Below are positions 16,114-25,114 of a DNA stretch of 56,605 nt, piece by piece. The notes beneath the pieces were generated by a model that saw only the letters and a list, made by a program, of their open reading frames with translations, ran no database searches and had not been told where the DNA came from. Position 1 is the first letter of the stretch; each line of letters begins with the position of its first letter. The stretch spans positions 1 through 56,605 of the forward strand of contig JAIPBU010000026.1 in NCBI GenBank assembly GCA_021738535.1, written 5' to 3'. The DNA comes from Bacteroidales bacterium (GTDB taxonomy: Bacteria; Bacteroidota; Bacteroidia; Bacteroidales; VadinHA17). A program made the translations under genes and the position numbers.

Positions 16114-18581
16114 GAATTACTGTTGGAAGAATTGCTGAAGTAAGCCGTTCAGGATTGAGCGGCGACCCCGACAGGGAGGTAGGGGAGTTGCTGATTGACA
16201 GCAGGAAGGCTGCAGGTATCTCCCGCAGCGGCATGTTTATTGCTTTAAGAGGCTCAAAGAATGACGGTCATGATTATATCGGGGAAATGTATTCAGCCGG
16301 CCTGCGCTCATTTCTTGTTGATGCTGATTATCCCGTCAACGAAACTGACAAATACAGTGATGCTTCCTTTGTCAGAGCCGATAATACCCTGGATGCCCTT
16401 CAGAAACTTGCAGGGTGGAAAAGGGATCTGTATGAGGGAAATGTTATTTCCATAACCGGAAGTAATGGAAAAACAATTGTTAAGGAATGGTTGTCTGACA
16501 TACTTGGAAAGAAGGAGACCGTGTACAGAAGCCCGAGGAGCTATAATTCACAGGTAGGAGTTCCTCTTTCATTGTGGAAATTATCACCGGCATACAGTAC
16601 TGCAGTTATTGAAGCAGGAATGTCAAAACCCGGTGAGATAGAAAGACTTGAAAGAATAATAAGACCGCATACCGGGATCTTTACGCATATTGGAGAAGCC
16701 CACCAGGAGAATTTTCCCGGGATTGATCAGAAGGTCAAAGAGAAGCTTAAGCTTTTCAGGCATGTTGATACCATAATATACCCTCTGGATAAGGCAGATA
16801 TACATAATAATATTATTGGTGATTCAAACCTGGGTTCAAAGAACCTTTTTACCTGGTCAGTTAATAATGGCAGTGCAGATGTAGTTATTAAACCGGTGGC
16901 AACAGGGGAAAATATGAACCTTGAAGTTTCCTTTCGGGGCAATAATTTTAGTTTTACAACCGGCTTCAGTGATTCCGCTTCACTTGATAACCTGTCAACA
17001 GTGATTGCCTGCCTGCTCAGCTCAGGCTGGAAGCAGCAGATGATACGGGAAGGTCTTAAGAGTCTTTCTCCCGTTGCAATGAGAATGGAGCAGAAAGAAG
17101 GGATTAACAATTGCCTTTTACTTGAAGATTTTTATAATTCAGATCCGGGATCATTGCAGATAGCACTGGACCATCTCAGGGCGATAGCAGGCAGGAAAAT
17201 GACACTTATTCTTTCTGATTTCCTGCAGGGAAGACAAAACAAAGAGAGGCTCTACAGTGAAGTTGCCACAGGAATTAAAAAGGCAGGTGTAAACAGGCTT
17301 ATTGCCATTGGGAAAGATCTTAACAGTTACAGGAATTTCTTTGAAGTTGACACTGTTTCGTTTTATGAATCCACGGACGAATTCGTCAGCGGGTTCCGGG
17401 AGCCCCTATTCAGAAATGAAGCAATATTATTAAAGGGTGCCCGGCAATTTGAGTTTGAAAGAATAGGAAGGCTGCTGGAGTTGAAGACACATCAGACAAG
17501 GCTTGATGTAAACCTTGCATCACTGCTTTTTAACCTTAATACATTCCGGTCATATCTTGATAAGAACACTGCCATTATGGCTATGGTTAAGGCTTTTGCA
17601 TACGGAGCAGGACCGGGTGAGATATCAGAATGGCTTGCTTATAACGGAGTCGATTACCTGGCTGTTGCATACACCGGTGAAGGGATAGACCTCCGGAAGT
17701 ACGGTATAAGCAAGCGAATTATGGTAATGAGTCCTGATATTGATTCGCTGAGGTCTGTGATTGAATATGACCTGGAACCCGAGATACACAGTATAAGGAT
17801 ACTGAATGAGTTTATTTCTGAGCTGAAAAGAAATGGTATAGAGAGATATCCTGTGCATATTAAACTGGATACGGGGATGCACAGGCTGGGCTTCATGCAG
17901 GAAGATCTTAATGAATTATGTAATATACTGAATGATAATCCCTGCGTCAGGATAGCCTCGGTTTTTTCACACCTCGCCGCTGCTGATGACCGTACTATGG
18001 ATGATTATACACAGAAGCAGGTTTGCACTTACCTGACAATGAGCAGTCAATTGGAACAAAATACAAAACAATCATTCCTGAGACATATCCTTAACTCCGC
18101 AGGTGTGCTGAGATTTCCAAAGTACCAGTTCGACATGGTAAGGACAGGGATTGGACTATATGGTGTTTCCGCCACGGAGGAGGTTAAGCTGAAGACCGTG
18201 GCATCATTCTTTACGAGGATATCACAGGTAAAAACAATACCCGCCGGCGAAGGTATTGGTTATGGCCTGTCTGATGTATCTGATACGAAAAGAAAGATAG
18301 CAATACTGCCTGCGGGATATGCTGATGGCTTAAAAAGGCTCATGGGGAAGGGGAGAGGCAGGGTGTTTGCTAATGGTCAGTTTTTGCCGATAGTGGGGAA
18401 TGTCTGCATGGATATGTGTATGGTTGATATAAGCAATACAGATCTCAGACCCGGTGATAAAGTGGAGATTTTCGGTGATAATATTTCCATAGAAGAAGTT
18501 GCCGGGGTATGTAAAACCATACCTTATGAAATTCTTACGGGTATCCCACCCAGGGTAAAAAGGATATTTCTGTACGAATAG
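16110..18581 (+). CDS. Fused MurF - alanine racemase
   Basis: An 823-residue bifunctional protein. Residues 1 to about 450 are MurF, which adds D-Ala-D-Ala to UDP-MurNAc-tripeptide. The ATP loop [13 protein letters not shown] lies near 114-126, and [15 protein letters not shown] near 340-354. From about 460 to the end it is a PLP-dependent alanine racemase. Lys494 in [12 protein letters not shown] is the Schiff-base Lys, and GIGYGLSD holds the second catalytic Tyr. The fusion is typical of Bacteroidetes and puts D-Ala supply and use on one chain. The start is GTG, coupled to tdk. The final 89 bp of the gene, stop included, lie in the left copy of the IS-flanking repeat, so the frame is intact despite the insertion immediately downstream. 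Confidence 0.95.
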   Translation: MRITVGRIAEVSRSGLSGDPDREVGELLIDSRKAAGISRSGMFIALRGSKNDGHDYIGEMYSAGLRSFLVDADYPVNETDKYSDASFVRADNTLDALQKLAGWKRDLYEGNVISITGSNGKTIVKEWLSDILGKKETVYRSPRSYNSQVGVPLSLWKLSPAYSTAVIEAGMSKPGEIERLERIIRPHTGIFTHIGEAHQENFPGIDQKVKEKLKLFRHVDTIIYPLDKADIHNNIIGDSNLGSKNLFTWSVNNGSADVVIKPVATGENMNLEVSFRGNNFSFTTGFSDSASLDNLSTVIACLLSSGWKQQMIREGLKSLSPVAMRMEQKEGINNCLLLEDFYNSDPGSLQIALDHLRAIAGRKMTLILSDFLQGRQNKERLYSEVATGIKKAGVNRLIAIGKDLNSYRNFFEVDTVSFYESTDEFVSGFREPLFRNEAILLKGARQFEFERIGRLLELKTHQTRLDVNLASLLFNLNTFRSYLDKNTAIMAMVKAFAYGAGPGEISEWLAYNGVDYLAVAYTGEGIDLRKYGISKRIMVMSPDIDSLRSVIEYDLEPEIHSIRILNEFISELKRNGIERYPVHIKLDTGMHRLGFMQEDLNELCNILNDNPCVRIASVFSHLAAADDRTMDDYTQKQVCTYLTMSSQLEQNTKQSFLRHILNSAGVLRFPKYQFDMVRTGIGLYGVSATEEVKLKTVASFFTRISQVKTIPAGEGIGYGLSDVSDTKRKIAILPAGYADGLKRLMGKGRGRVFANGQFLPIVGNVCMDMCMVDISNTDLRPGDKVEIFGDNISIEEVAGVCKTIPYEILTGIPPRVKRIFLYE

Positions 18582-18596
18582 CTAACCCATAGTACT
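18493..18596. repeat. Left copy of the 104-bp target-site duplication
   Basis: Identical to 20249-20352 over 104 bases (105 if the ambiguous boundary G is counted). It contains the last 89 bp of murF-alr followed by 15 bp of the 3' end of the crp-like gene. Confidence 0.95.
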
Positions 18597-20248
18597 CCTG
18601 TTTTCGTCATCCCTCTTGGGCTAAATTTTCAACTAGTAGAATACCAATATCATAAATCTTTAATTTTGTTAATTTAGGGTGTCCCGCTATCTTGCATGGG
18701 TGTTTGTCCGGGAGAAAAAGAACAAGAGTGGCACGGTAAGCATCCAGATTATCGATAAGAGTAGTGGAAGCTACCGCGTAGCCAAGACAGTTGGATCATC
18801 ATCGGATCCAGATGAGATTGCCTATTTGCTCAAAAAAGCCTATGCTATCATCCCAACCTTGATTGGACAAACGAGTATTGATTTTCGGAGTGCAAGCACA
18901 AGAGAGTTTGTTCAGCATCTCCGGAAGGTCAAGACCAGCCAGGTACAGGTAGATGGTCCTGAGAAGGTGTTTGGGAAGATCTTTGATGATATTGGATTTG
19001 GGGAGATAAAAGAAGAACTGTTCCGCCACCTGGTGATCACACGCTTAATTGCACCAGGCAGCAAGCTTAAGACAGTGGATTATCTGGAGCGTTACAAAGG
19101 CGTATCGATTGATGTTAGCCGGGTGTATCGCTTTATGGATACCCTCCAAAGTAGCTTGAAAGAGCAGATAGAACAAATTACATTTGAATACACAAAATCT
19201 GTACTTGGAGGCAAGATCTCTGTGGTTTTCTACGACATGACCACTTTGTATTTTGAAGCCTCGGATGAGGATGATCTGCGGATCACCGGCTTTTCCAAGG
19301 ATGGCAAACCACAGAACCCTCAGATTCTTCTGGGCTTGCTGGTGGGGCCCAATGGCTATCCCATCGGATACGAGTTATTTGAGAGAAACCAGTATGAAGG
19401 GCACACATTGATACCGGTACTGGAGCATTTTCAACAACGATTTGATCTTTCCAGACCGATTGTCATTGCAGATGCCGGATTATTATCTGCTCCGAACATT
19501 CGGGATCTTCGCTCAAAGCAATACGAGTTCATTCTTGGCGCCAGGCTAAAAAATGAAAGTGAAAAGATCAAAGAGCAAATCCTTGCTTTGTCCTTATCGG
19601 ATGGTGACTCCGCGGTACTGAAGATACATGATGATTTGCGCCTGATTGTCAGCTATAGTGATAAGCGGGCCCACAAGGACAGAAAGAATCGCGAACGAGG
19701 CCTCAAACGCTTGGAAAAGAACTTGAACAAAGGGAAACTTACCAAGAGCCATATTAACAACCGCGGTTATAACAAGTATTTGCGTTTGGAGGGAGATATC
19801 AATATCCAGATCGATTATGACAAGTTTGATGCAGATAACAAATGGGACGGACTGAAGGGATACCTGACCAACACCAGACTCTCGACAAAAAACGTCATTG
19901 AAAACTACAACCAGTTGTGGCATATTGAGAAGGCCTTCCGGATCTCAAAGACAGATTTGAGGATCCGTCCCATATATCACAGGAATGCCCACAGGATCGA
20001 AGCTCACATTTGTATTTCATTTGCTGCGTATACGATCTATAAGGAGGTAGAGCGAAGACTCATCGTAGAGAAAATCCCCTTGAGTCCGGTAAGAGTAGCT
20101 GAACTAACCAAAACCATGTATACCCTTAAAATCAAAATCCCGGAGACCGATCAGTGGGAAACCATTCCGTTTGAGTGGACAGACGAGCAAAACCTGGTCG
20201 CCAAAATCATATGAAATCCGCTTTGGGTGTCCCAATGACGAAAACAGG
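18597..20248 (+). mobile_element. IS1634-family insertion sequence, complete
   Basis: The element is about 1652 bp and bounded by 14-bp perfect inverted repeats: CCTGTTTTCGTCAT at 18597-18610 and its complement at 20235-20248. It holds one transposase gene and about 80 bp of left non-coding DNA. The flanks are 104-bp direct repeats. Long, variable-length target duplications are described for IS1634 of Mycoplasma mycoides and IS1549 of Mycobacterium smegmatis, so the duplication supports the family. Element and repeats look undamaged, suggesting a recent insertion. Confidence 0.93.
18679..20214 (+). CDS. IS1634-family DDE transposase
   Basis: A 511-residue transposase with an RNase H-like DDE core. 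The first Asp is in VVFYDMTTLYFEA (about residues 177-189) and the second in IVIADAGLLSAPN (about 260-272). The catalytic Glu is in NQLWHIEKAFRISKTDL (about 412-428), the YREK-like segment of IS4-superfamily enzymes. The length and motif spacing match IS1634 members. The start is GTG at 18679, and no better start lies between it and the left inverted repeat. The gene is intact and likely functional. Its wording of codons looks less AT-rich than that of the host genes. Confidence 0.93.
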   Translation: MSRYLAWVFVREKKNKSGTVSIQIIDKSSGSYRVAKTVGSSSDPDEIAYLLKKAYAIIPTLIGQTSIDFRSASTREFVQHLRKVKTSQVQVDGPEKVFGKIFDDIGFGEIKEELFRHLVITRLIAPGSKLKTVDYLERYKGVSIDVSRVYRFMDTLQSSLKEQIEQITFEYTKSVLGGKISVVFYDMTTLYFEASDEDDLRITGFSKDGKPQNPQILLGLLVGPNGYPIGYELFERNQYEGHTLIPVLEHFQQRFDLSRPIVIADAGLLSAPNIRDLRSKQYEFILGARLKNESEKIKEQILALSLSDGDSAVLKIHDDLRLIVSYSDKRAHKDRKNRERGLKRLEKNLNKGKLTKSHINNRGYNKYLRLEGDINIQIDYDKFDADNKWDGLKGYLTNTRLSTKNVIENYNQLWHIEKAFRISKTDLRIRPIYHRNAHRIEAHICISFAAYTIYKEVERRLIVEKIPLSPVRVAELTKTMYTLKIKIPETDQWETIPFEWTDEQNLVAKII

Positions 20249-20352
20249 AAGAAGTTGCCGGGGTATGTAAAACCATACCTTATGAAATTCTTACGGGTAT
20301 CCCACCCAGGGTAAAAAGGATATTTCTGTACGAATAGCTAACCCATAGTACT
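20249..20352. repeat. Right copy of the 104-bp target-site duplication
   Basis: An exact copy of 18493-18596. It carries a silent 89-bp tail of murF-alr and supplies the true 3' end (last 15 bp) of the crp-like gene. Confidence 0.95.
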
Positions 20353-21048
20353 TATCCTGTCAAGTCTTCGTGGATCAAGAATCCTGATTTTCCTGCCATC
20401 AATTGATATTACCTTTTCAGATGCAAAAGTTGAAAGTGTCCTTATGGCATTTGAAGTGGTCATGTTCGATAGATTGGCAATATCCTCCCTTGAAAGATAA
20501 GCCCTGATAGTTTTGCCGTCTTTTTCAAGACCGTAAGTTTCTTTTAAAACGAGCAGCGACTCAGCCAGCCGTCCACGTATATGCTTTTGTGTCAATGAGA
20601 CAGTCCTGTTGTTTGAGAAACCCAGTTCCACCGAAAGCATTTTGATTATCTTTATGGATAGCTCTGGACTCTCCTTAACCAGTCCGAAAAATGCTCCCTT
20701 CTCAACTATGCATATCGTGGAATCCTCAATTGCAATTGCAGATGCTGAATAGGCATTACCGGCAAAAAGTGCTCTGAAACCAAGCAGGCTTGCCGGCTTG
20801 ACCAGTCGTAATATTTGTTCACGACCGCCAACTCCTTCCTTGAATATCTTTACCTTTCCAACAGCAAGGCTTATAAGTCCGGGGGGACGTTCACCTTCCT
20901 TAAAAATAATTTCTCCTTTACGGTAATGTGCATACGAATGATTGCGTATCAGCACCTCCCTCTCCTGTGTTTTTGAATTCTTGAAAATGGAACCCGGACT
21001 TTCAATGCAACTCTGGATGTAGTGATTCTTGTATATTGTAGTCTTCAT
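20338..21048 (-). CDS. Crp/Fnr-family transcriptional regulator
   Basis: A 236-residue regulator. The cyclic-nucleotide-binding-like beta-roll spans about residues 35-150 (YRKGEIIFKEGERPPGLISL, then LLGFRALFAGNAYSASAIAI). A dimer helix and a winged helix-turn-helix follow at about 165-230 (LSREDIANLSNMTTSNAIRT). There is no N-terminal Cys cluster, so it is not an oxygen-sensing FNR proper. The recognition helix keeps the Arg but not the Glu of classical CRP, so a non-CRP half-site is expected. Two identical-arm palindromes in its own leader (21057-21072 and 21174-21189) suggest autoregulation. The stop abutted that of murF-alr before the IS insertion. The effector is unknown. Confidence 0.92.
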   Translation of the reverse strand: MKTTIYKNHYIQSCIESPGSIFKNSKTQEREVLIRNHSYAHYRKGEIIFKEGERPPGLISLAVGKVKIFKEGVGGREQILRLVKPASLLGFRALFAGNAYSASAIAIEDSTICIVEKGAFFGLVKESPELSIKIIKMLSVELGFSNNRTVSLTQKHIRGRLAESLLVLKETYGLEKDGKTIRAYLSREDIANLSNMTTSNAIRTLSTFASEKVISIDGRKIRILDPRRLDRISTMG

Positions 21049-21056
21049 TTGGTATT

Positions 21057-21072
21057 TATGTTACAGAACATA
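21057..21072. promoter_or_regulatory. Candidate Crp/Fnr operator, proximal site
   Basis: TATGTT-ACAG-AACATA has perfect 6-bp inverted arms with a 4-bp spacer, the geometry of FNR-type sites. It begins 9 bp upstream of the ATG. It covers the start point predicted from the -7 box at 21075-21082, a repressing position. Confidence 0.65.
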
Positions 21073-21074
21073 TA

Positions 21075-21082
21075 CAAAAATA
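21075..21082 (-). promoter_or_regulatory. -7 box of the crp-like gene
   Basis: The minus strand reads TATTTTTG (plus CAAAAATA), an exact TAnnTTTG match. Candidate -33 TTTG elements lie at 21097-21100 (14 bp) or 21104-21107 (21 bp); neither spacing is ideal. Confidence 0.5.
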
Positions 21083-21173
21083 ACAAAAGTTTGTTACAAA
21101 AGCCAAATTAACATTTTTTAACACATTCATTAACAGAGTGTTGTAAAATTCACAAATCCAATATATTAACTCT

Positions 21174-21189
21174 TATGTTTTAGAACATA
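21174..21189. promoter_or_regulatory. Candidate Crp/Fnr operator, distal site
   Basis: TATGTT-TTAG-AACATA has the same arms and spacing as the proximal site. Its centre is 117 bp further upstream. It lies between the crp-like gene and the 3' end of nadE, so only the crp-like promoter is near. Confidence 0.6.
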
Positions 21190-21263
21190 GGATCTGTGCG
21201 CTTGAAAAAAGTATATGAAACATTTCAACAAAACGGCTTATCCGGAATGAGTCTTAATAATAA

Positions 21264-22919
21264 TCACCAGGCAGCAACAAGGGGCATTCTTCTTCCATGG
21301 CCGAATGCTTTATTGGATATTCTCAGTATAGGAGGGGCCTGGAATCTTTTATACTCATTCTTGTTTATCATATCGATTATCCTGTGCACTAATTCCTGGC
21401 TTACCTTTTCTCCTTTGATATCTCTTACAGGTTTTTGTTGCTCGATATACTGGTAAAGAATTGAGTCCAGTACATCATAGTCCGGCAGGGAGTCCGAGTC
21501 TTTTTGTCCCGGGCTTAACTCAGCTGAGGGAGCTTTATTAATGATATTTATGGGGATAATTTCACTTTTTTTATTAATATGCCTGGCGAGCCTGTATATA
21601 TCAGTTTTGTAAACATCGCCCAGTACAGATAAGCTTCCTGCCATATCACCGTAGAGAGTGCTGTAGCCAACAGCTGTTTCGCTCTTATTTGATGTATTTA
21701 GGAGGATATTACCGAATTTGTTTGAAACGGCCATAAGCAATATACATCTTATCCTTGCCTGTATATTCTCTTCAGTAGTGTCAGCGGGCATGTCTTTCAT
21801 AATGCCCGAAAGTGAACTTTCAATACTCCTGAAGTCATCTTCGATATTTATTATGTCATAGCTTACCTTAAGGTTATTGCATAATTCTACCGCATCATTC
21901 ACACTATGCCTGCTGGAATACATTGAGGGCATCAGCAGTGCTCTTACCCTGGACGGTCCCAGGGCTTCTGAGGCAATGCAGAGACAGAGAGCAGAGTCAA
22001 TACCTCCTGAGAGACCTACAATTGCAGAGTTGAATTCCATTTTATCAAAATAGTCCTTCACTCCCAGTACCAGGGCATCGTGGATCATTGATATCTTACC
22101 TGCTTTATTAAAAGAGTTATTATCACCTGCAATTATATTATCAAGTTCAAAACTCTCTGTATGTTCCCTGAAGTCGGGGAATAAACTTATTATGTTACCA
22201 TTGGGACCAACAACCATTGAGTTCCCTTCGAATATCAGGTCTGTATTTGCTCCTACCTGGTTTACCATTATCAGGGGCAGCCTGTAGCTTTTCGCTTTTG
22301 CTGTAAAAATTTCTTTCTTACTCTCTGTTCTTGTATAGGCAAATGGGGATGCTGATATGTTGATAATAAGATCGGGATGCAGTTTTGCCAGTTCCTCCAT
22401 GGGCGATATTGAGTACATCCTTGAGCTGGCAAAATCATGATCAAAATCCTGTTCATCCCAGAGGTCTTCACAGATTGTGACAGCCAGTTTTTTACCTTTA
22501 AATTCAATTATATTGAAATCAGTTGATGGTTCAAAGTACCTGTATTCATCAAAAATGTCATAGGTGGGCAGCAAGCTTTTAAAGCAAACATCCTTTATTT
22601 TTCCATCTGTCAGGAACCATGCTGCATTGAAAAGCTTCTTCCCGCTTTCTCCCATGTTAATGGCCGGGGCCCCAACTATGGCTCCTGTGCTAAGGCAATG
22701 GCCTGCGATTATTTCCAGGTAACGATTGCAATTGTCAATGAATTCACGGTATTCAAGCAGATCATGTGGAGGATAACCGGTAAGAGATAATTCAGAGAAT
22801 ACTACAAGATCGGATCCTTCGTTTTCAGCCTGGTTTATGGTATCTATTATAAGCCGGCTGTTCCTGTCAAAGTTTCCAACGTGGTAATTTAATTGAGCAA
22901 GTGTAATTTTCATTGACAC
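21264..22919 (-). CDS. nadE: Glutamine-dependent NAD+ synthetase
   Basis: A 551-residue two-domain enzyme making NAD+ from deamido-NAD with glutamine as nitrogen donor. The N-terminal nitrilase-like glutaminase (about 1-250) shows the catalytic Glu in VFSELSLTGYPPHDL, the Lys in CFKSLLPTYDIFDE and the Cys in VTICEDLWDE. The synthetase domain has the P-loop GLSGGIDSALCLCIA near 304-318 and LLNTSNKSETAVGYSTLYGD. The start could be either Met1 or Met3. It follows the barrel gene by 6 bp, so both are cotranscribed. Confidence 0.96.
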   Translation of the reverse strand: MSMKITLAQLNYHVGNFDRNSRLIIDTINQAENEGSDLVVFSELSLTGYPPHDLLEYREFIDNCNRYLEIIAGHCLSTGAIVGAPAINMGESGKKLFNAAWFLTDGKIKDVCFKSLLPTYDIFDEYRYFEPSTDFNIIEFKGKKLAVTICEDLWDEQDFDHDFASSRMYSISPMEELAKLHPDLIINISASPFAYTRTESKKEIFTAKAKSYRLPLIMVNQVGANTDLIFEGNSMVVGPNGNIISLFPDFREHTESFELDNIIAGDNNSFNKAGKISMIHDALVLGVKDYFDKMEFNSAIVGLSGGIDSALCLCIASEALGPSRVRALLMPSMYSSRHSVNDAVELCNNLKVSYDIINIEDDFRSIESSLSGIMKDMPADTTEENIQARIRCILLMAVSNKFGNILLNTSNKSETAVGYSTLYGDMAGSLSVLGDVYKTDIYRLARHINKKSEIIPINIINKAPSAELSPGQKDSDSLPDYDVLDSILYQYIEQQKPVRDIKGEKVSQELVHRIIDMINKNEYKRFQAPPILRISNKAFGHGRRMPLVAAW

Positions 22920-22925
22920 TGAATA

Positions 22926-23621
22926 TTAAAAATTTAAACCCAACCTGAATCGTATAATGTGATGCCTTATCTTATCTCCCGGCTGACCTTCACGGTCTTT
23001 GGTGATATCAAGGAAATTGTCCTCGTAATCCAATCCAATCACAATGGCTGTTTTACCTCCCAGTGAATATTCCATCCCGGCTCCTATATGATAGCCAAGG
23101 TTAAAAAACCTTAATTCTTCAGTAAGGCTCTCATTTTCAATATCCAGGGCGGGTATGTTTCCTTTCCCTCCAATGACAATCTTGGGCTTCATTCCAGTAT
23201 TAGCAAAGAATGTCATGTATCCTATTTGATTTGTTTTTAGTTTAATGCCCAGCGGCACGCACAGGTACTGTATTTTATAGACGATATTCTGACCAGGATA
23301 AAGGTCTGTTTCAGAATTTTTGAATTTTATTTGCAGGGTATCATTATAATTTAACCTTCCTGATGCATTTGTAATATTAATTCCTGTGGAGAATGCATAA
23401 TTCGGGGCAAAATATGCATCCAAAGCCAGTCCGAATGAAAAACCGGGTCTGGCTCCGTCATTAACAGTAAGTTCGGTGTCGGATGAGAACCAGCTAACCA
23501 GGGGTTCTGCATAGAGTCCGAACTGAACACCCTGGGATGACAGGTTGAGGTTGATTAATAACAAAGGGATTAATAAGAGGAATTTACCCTGGAAATATCT
23601 TTCTATCTTTTTTGTAATCAT
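22926..23621 (-). CDS. PorT-like outer-membrane beta-barrel protein
   Basis: A 231-residue exported protein with an N-terminal signal (about 13-30, LLLIPLLLINLNLSSQG). Amphipathic strands follow, ending IIRFRLGLNF with a terminal Phe. The strand pattern (FGLYAEPLVSWFS, GFSFGLALDAYF, LGYHIGAGMEYSLGG) is that of the PorT / outer-membrane beta-barrel domain family common in Bacteroidetes. It is the first gene of a pair with nadE and divergent from gldB. PorT proper serves type IX secretion, but similarity of fold does not prove that role. Confidence 0.8.
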   Translation of the reverse strand: MITKKIERYFQGKFLLLIPLLLINLNLSSQGVQFGLYAEPLVSWFSSDTELTVNDGARPGFSFGLALDAYFAPNYAFSTGINITNASGRLNYNDTLQIKFKNSETDLYPGQNIVYKIQYLCVPLGIKLKTNQIGYMTFFANTGMKPKIVIGGKGNIPALDIENESLTEELRFFNLGYHIGAGMEYSLGGKTAIVIGLDYEDNFLDITKDREGQPGDKIRHHIIRFRLGLNF

Positions 23622-23706
23622 AATTTAATAAGGCTACGGTTAAAATACAGTAATGAATAATGCGAAAATAAGAATTATTAATCATTCAACTGCAAGGATC
23701 TCCGTC

Positions 23707-23736
23707 TTTGAACATCGAAAAAAAGCAATAATTTTG
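23707..23736 (+). promoter_or_regulatory. Promoter of gldB
   Basis: TTTG at 23707-23710 and TAATTTTG at 23729-23736, separated by 18 bp, are both exact matches to the Bacteroidetes consensus. The start lies about 20 nt before the gldB ATG. Confidence 0.7.
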
Positions 23737-23762
23737 TTTTACGATAATTGAAATGGAGGAAG

Positions 23763-24791
23763 ATGAGAAACAGAGTAAATTTCTTAATAATATCAACGGC
23801 ATTCTTATTTGTCCTGTCATGTACTGACAGATCCGGGAAGCACTACAGGATTAATGAGAAATATACTGAACCTGACATTGAGATAAAGCGGCTTGAAAAA
23901 GATTTGTTTGAAACAGATCCTGCCCGCTTGACTGATTTGAAAGACAGTCTTAATACCAGGTATGGTAATTTTTTACAGTTATTTGCCTGGGTAATAGATG
24001 CAGGTAACCTGGGTGACACTACATCTTATGAAGTAATACGGGATTTTGTTACGGACAGGGTTAATTATGATGTTTATCAGAAGGTGATGGAGAAATACCC
24101 GGACCTGTCAGCTTATGAACAGGATATGGAGAAGGGATGGGGACGGTATAGTTATCATTTTCCGGATTCACTTATTCCTGGTATCTACAGTTTTATTTCT
24201 GGATTCAACAACAGCATAATTGTGGGGGATTCAAGCCTGTCTATCGGACTCGATCGGTATCTCGGCAGCGGCAGCAGGTACTACCGGGAGCTGGGCATAT
24301 ATAATTATTTAACCAAAAAGATGGTGCCCGGAAGAATTGTGCCTGATGCATTTTACGCGTGGGCAAAGGCTTCGTGGCCCAGGGATAAGCAGGTGAGAAA
24401 TGACAACCTGCTTTCAAACATCATATATGAGGGCAAGCTGTATTATTTCACAAAGAGTATGTTATATGATATGCCTGACTCTCTTATATTTGGGTTTACT
24501 GCCGGGCAGATGGAATTCTGCCACAATAATGAATACAGGATGTGGGAATATCTCATTGAGCATGATATGCTTTTCAGCAAGGATAAGATGTTGATAAGAA
24601 AGCTGACGGGGGAGGCTCCTTTCACAACTTATTTCACACGCGAATCACCCGGTCGTGCCAGCCTGTGGCTGGGCTTCCGTATTGTTGAATCCTATATGAT
24701 GCGAAACAGGGATGTCAGCTTACCTGCACTGATGAATGATAATAATTATAAAGGTTTCCTGGAGAAAGCCAGGTATAATCCTGGGAAATAA
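23763..24791 (+). CDS. gldB: GldB-family lipoprotein
   Basis: A 342-residue lipoprotein. The signal ends in a lipobox (FLFVLSC), so Cys about 20 is lipidated. The body matches GldB: EIKRLEKDLFETDP near the start, LFAWVIDAGNLGDT, and the C-terminal TTYFTRESPGRASLWLGFRI with the SPGR-like stretch typical of the family. GldB is needed for gliding in flavobacteria, but homologues occur in non-gliding Bacteroidales, where the role is unknown. The ATG at 23763 follows a GGAGG four bases upstream and is preferred over the TTG at 23748. A nadE / barrel unit is divergent to it. Confidence 0.88.
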   Translation: MRNRVNFLIISTAFLFVLSCTDRSGKHYRINEKYTEPDIEIKRLEKDLFETDPARLTDLKDSLNTRYGNFLQLFAWVIDAGNLGDTTSYEVIRDFVTDRVNYDVYQKVMEKYPDLSAYEQDMEKGWGRYSYHFPDSLIPGIYSFISGFNNSIIVGDSSLSIGLDRYLGSGSRYYRELGIYNYLTKKMVPGRIVPDAFYAWAKASWPRDKQVRNDNLLSNIIYEGKLYYFTKSMLYDMPDSLIFGFTAGQMEFCHNNEYRMWEYLIEHDMLFSKDKMLIRKLTGEAPFTTYFTRESPGRASLWLGFRIVESYMMRNRDVSLPALMNDNNYKGFLEKARYNPGK

Positions 24792-24818
24792 AAAAGGCCG
24801 GTAATTACCGGCCTTTTT
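24791..24818. terminator. Bidirectional terminator between gldB and the ferredoxin gene
   Basis: A 28-bp perfect palindrome has a GGCCGGTAA arm flanked by A5 and T5 runs. It serves gldB on the plus strand and the ferredoxin gene on the minus strand. Its first base overlaps the gldB stop. Confidence 0.9.
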
Positions 24819-24839
24819 CCATTTTATCACTGCCTGTAA

Positions 24840-25010
24840 TCAGTCTGCCGGGTGTATTGCCTCAACAGGGCATACATCAGCACATGCACCACAATCTGTG
24901 CATAATTCAGCGTCTATTTTATAGATATCACCCTCAGAAATTGCTTCAACCGGGCATTCATCTATGCAAGTACCACAAGCAGTACAATCATCTGTAATAA
25001 CGTAAGCCAT
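24840..25010 (-). CDS. 2[4Fe-4S] ferredoxin
   Basis: A 56-residue protein starting MAYVITDDCTACGTCIDECP, with a second cluster motif CTDCGACADVCPVEAIHPAD. Both CxxCxxCxxxCP sets are complete, so it carries two low-potential [4Fe-4S] clusters like clostridial ferredoxins. It probably serves as the electron carrier for pyruvate or 2-oxoacid oxidoreductases in an anaerobe. It has its own consensus promoter (25051-25079) and a terminator at 24791-24818, so it is a single-gene unit. Confidence 0.97.
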   Translation of the reverse strand: MAYVITDDCTACGTCIDECPVEAISEGDIYKIDAELCTDCGACADVCPVEAIHPAD

Positions 25011-25050
25011 TTTAATTATTTTTAATTATTGATTCAATTGTATGACGATA

Positions 25051-25079
25051 CAAAATTACCTATATTTTTTAATTACAAA
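25051..25079 (-). promoter_or_regulatory. Promoter of the ferredoxin gene
   Basis: The minus strand has TTTG (plus CAAA, 25076-25079), 17 bp, then TAATTTTG (plus CAAAATTA, 25051-25058). Both boxes match the consensus exactly. Confidence 0.7.
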
Positions 25080-25114
25080 AACTAAATGCTGGTTTTCGAA
25101 GAAAATATTGCGAA

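Noticed and set aside
20249..20337. Second copy of the murF-alr end
   Set aside because: It is only the duplicated 89-bp tail without a start or upstream domain, produced by the IS insertion.
21196..21456. Plus-strand open frame of 86 codons near the distal palindrome
   Set aside because: Most of it is antisense to the 3' end of nadE, and its composition is unlike a real protein. The distal palindrome is better assigned to the crp-like gene.
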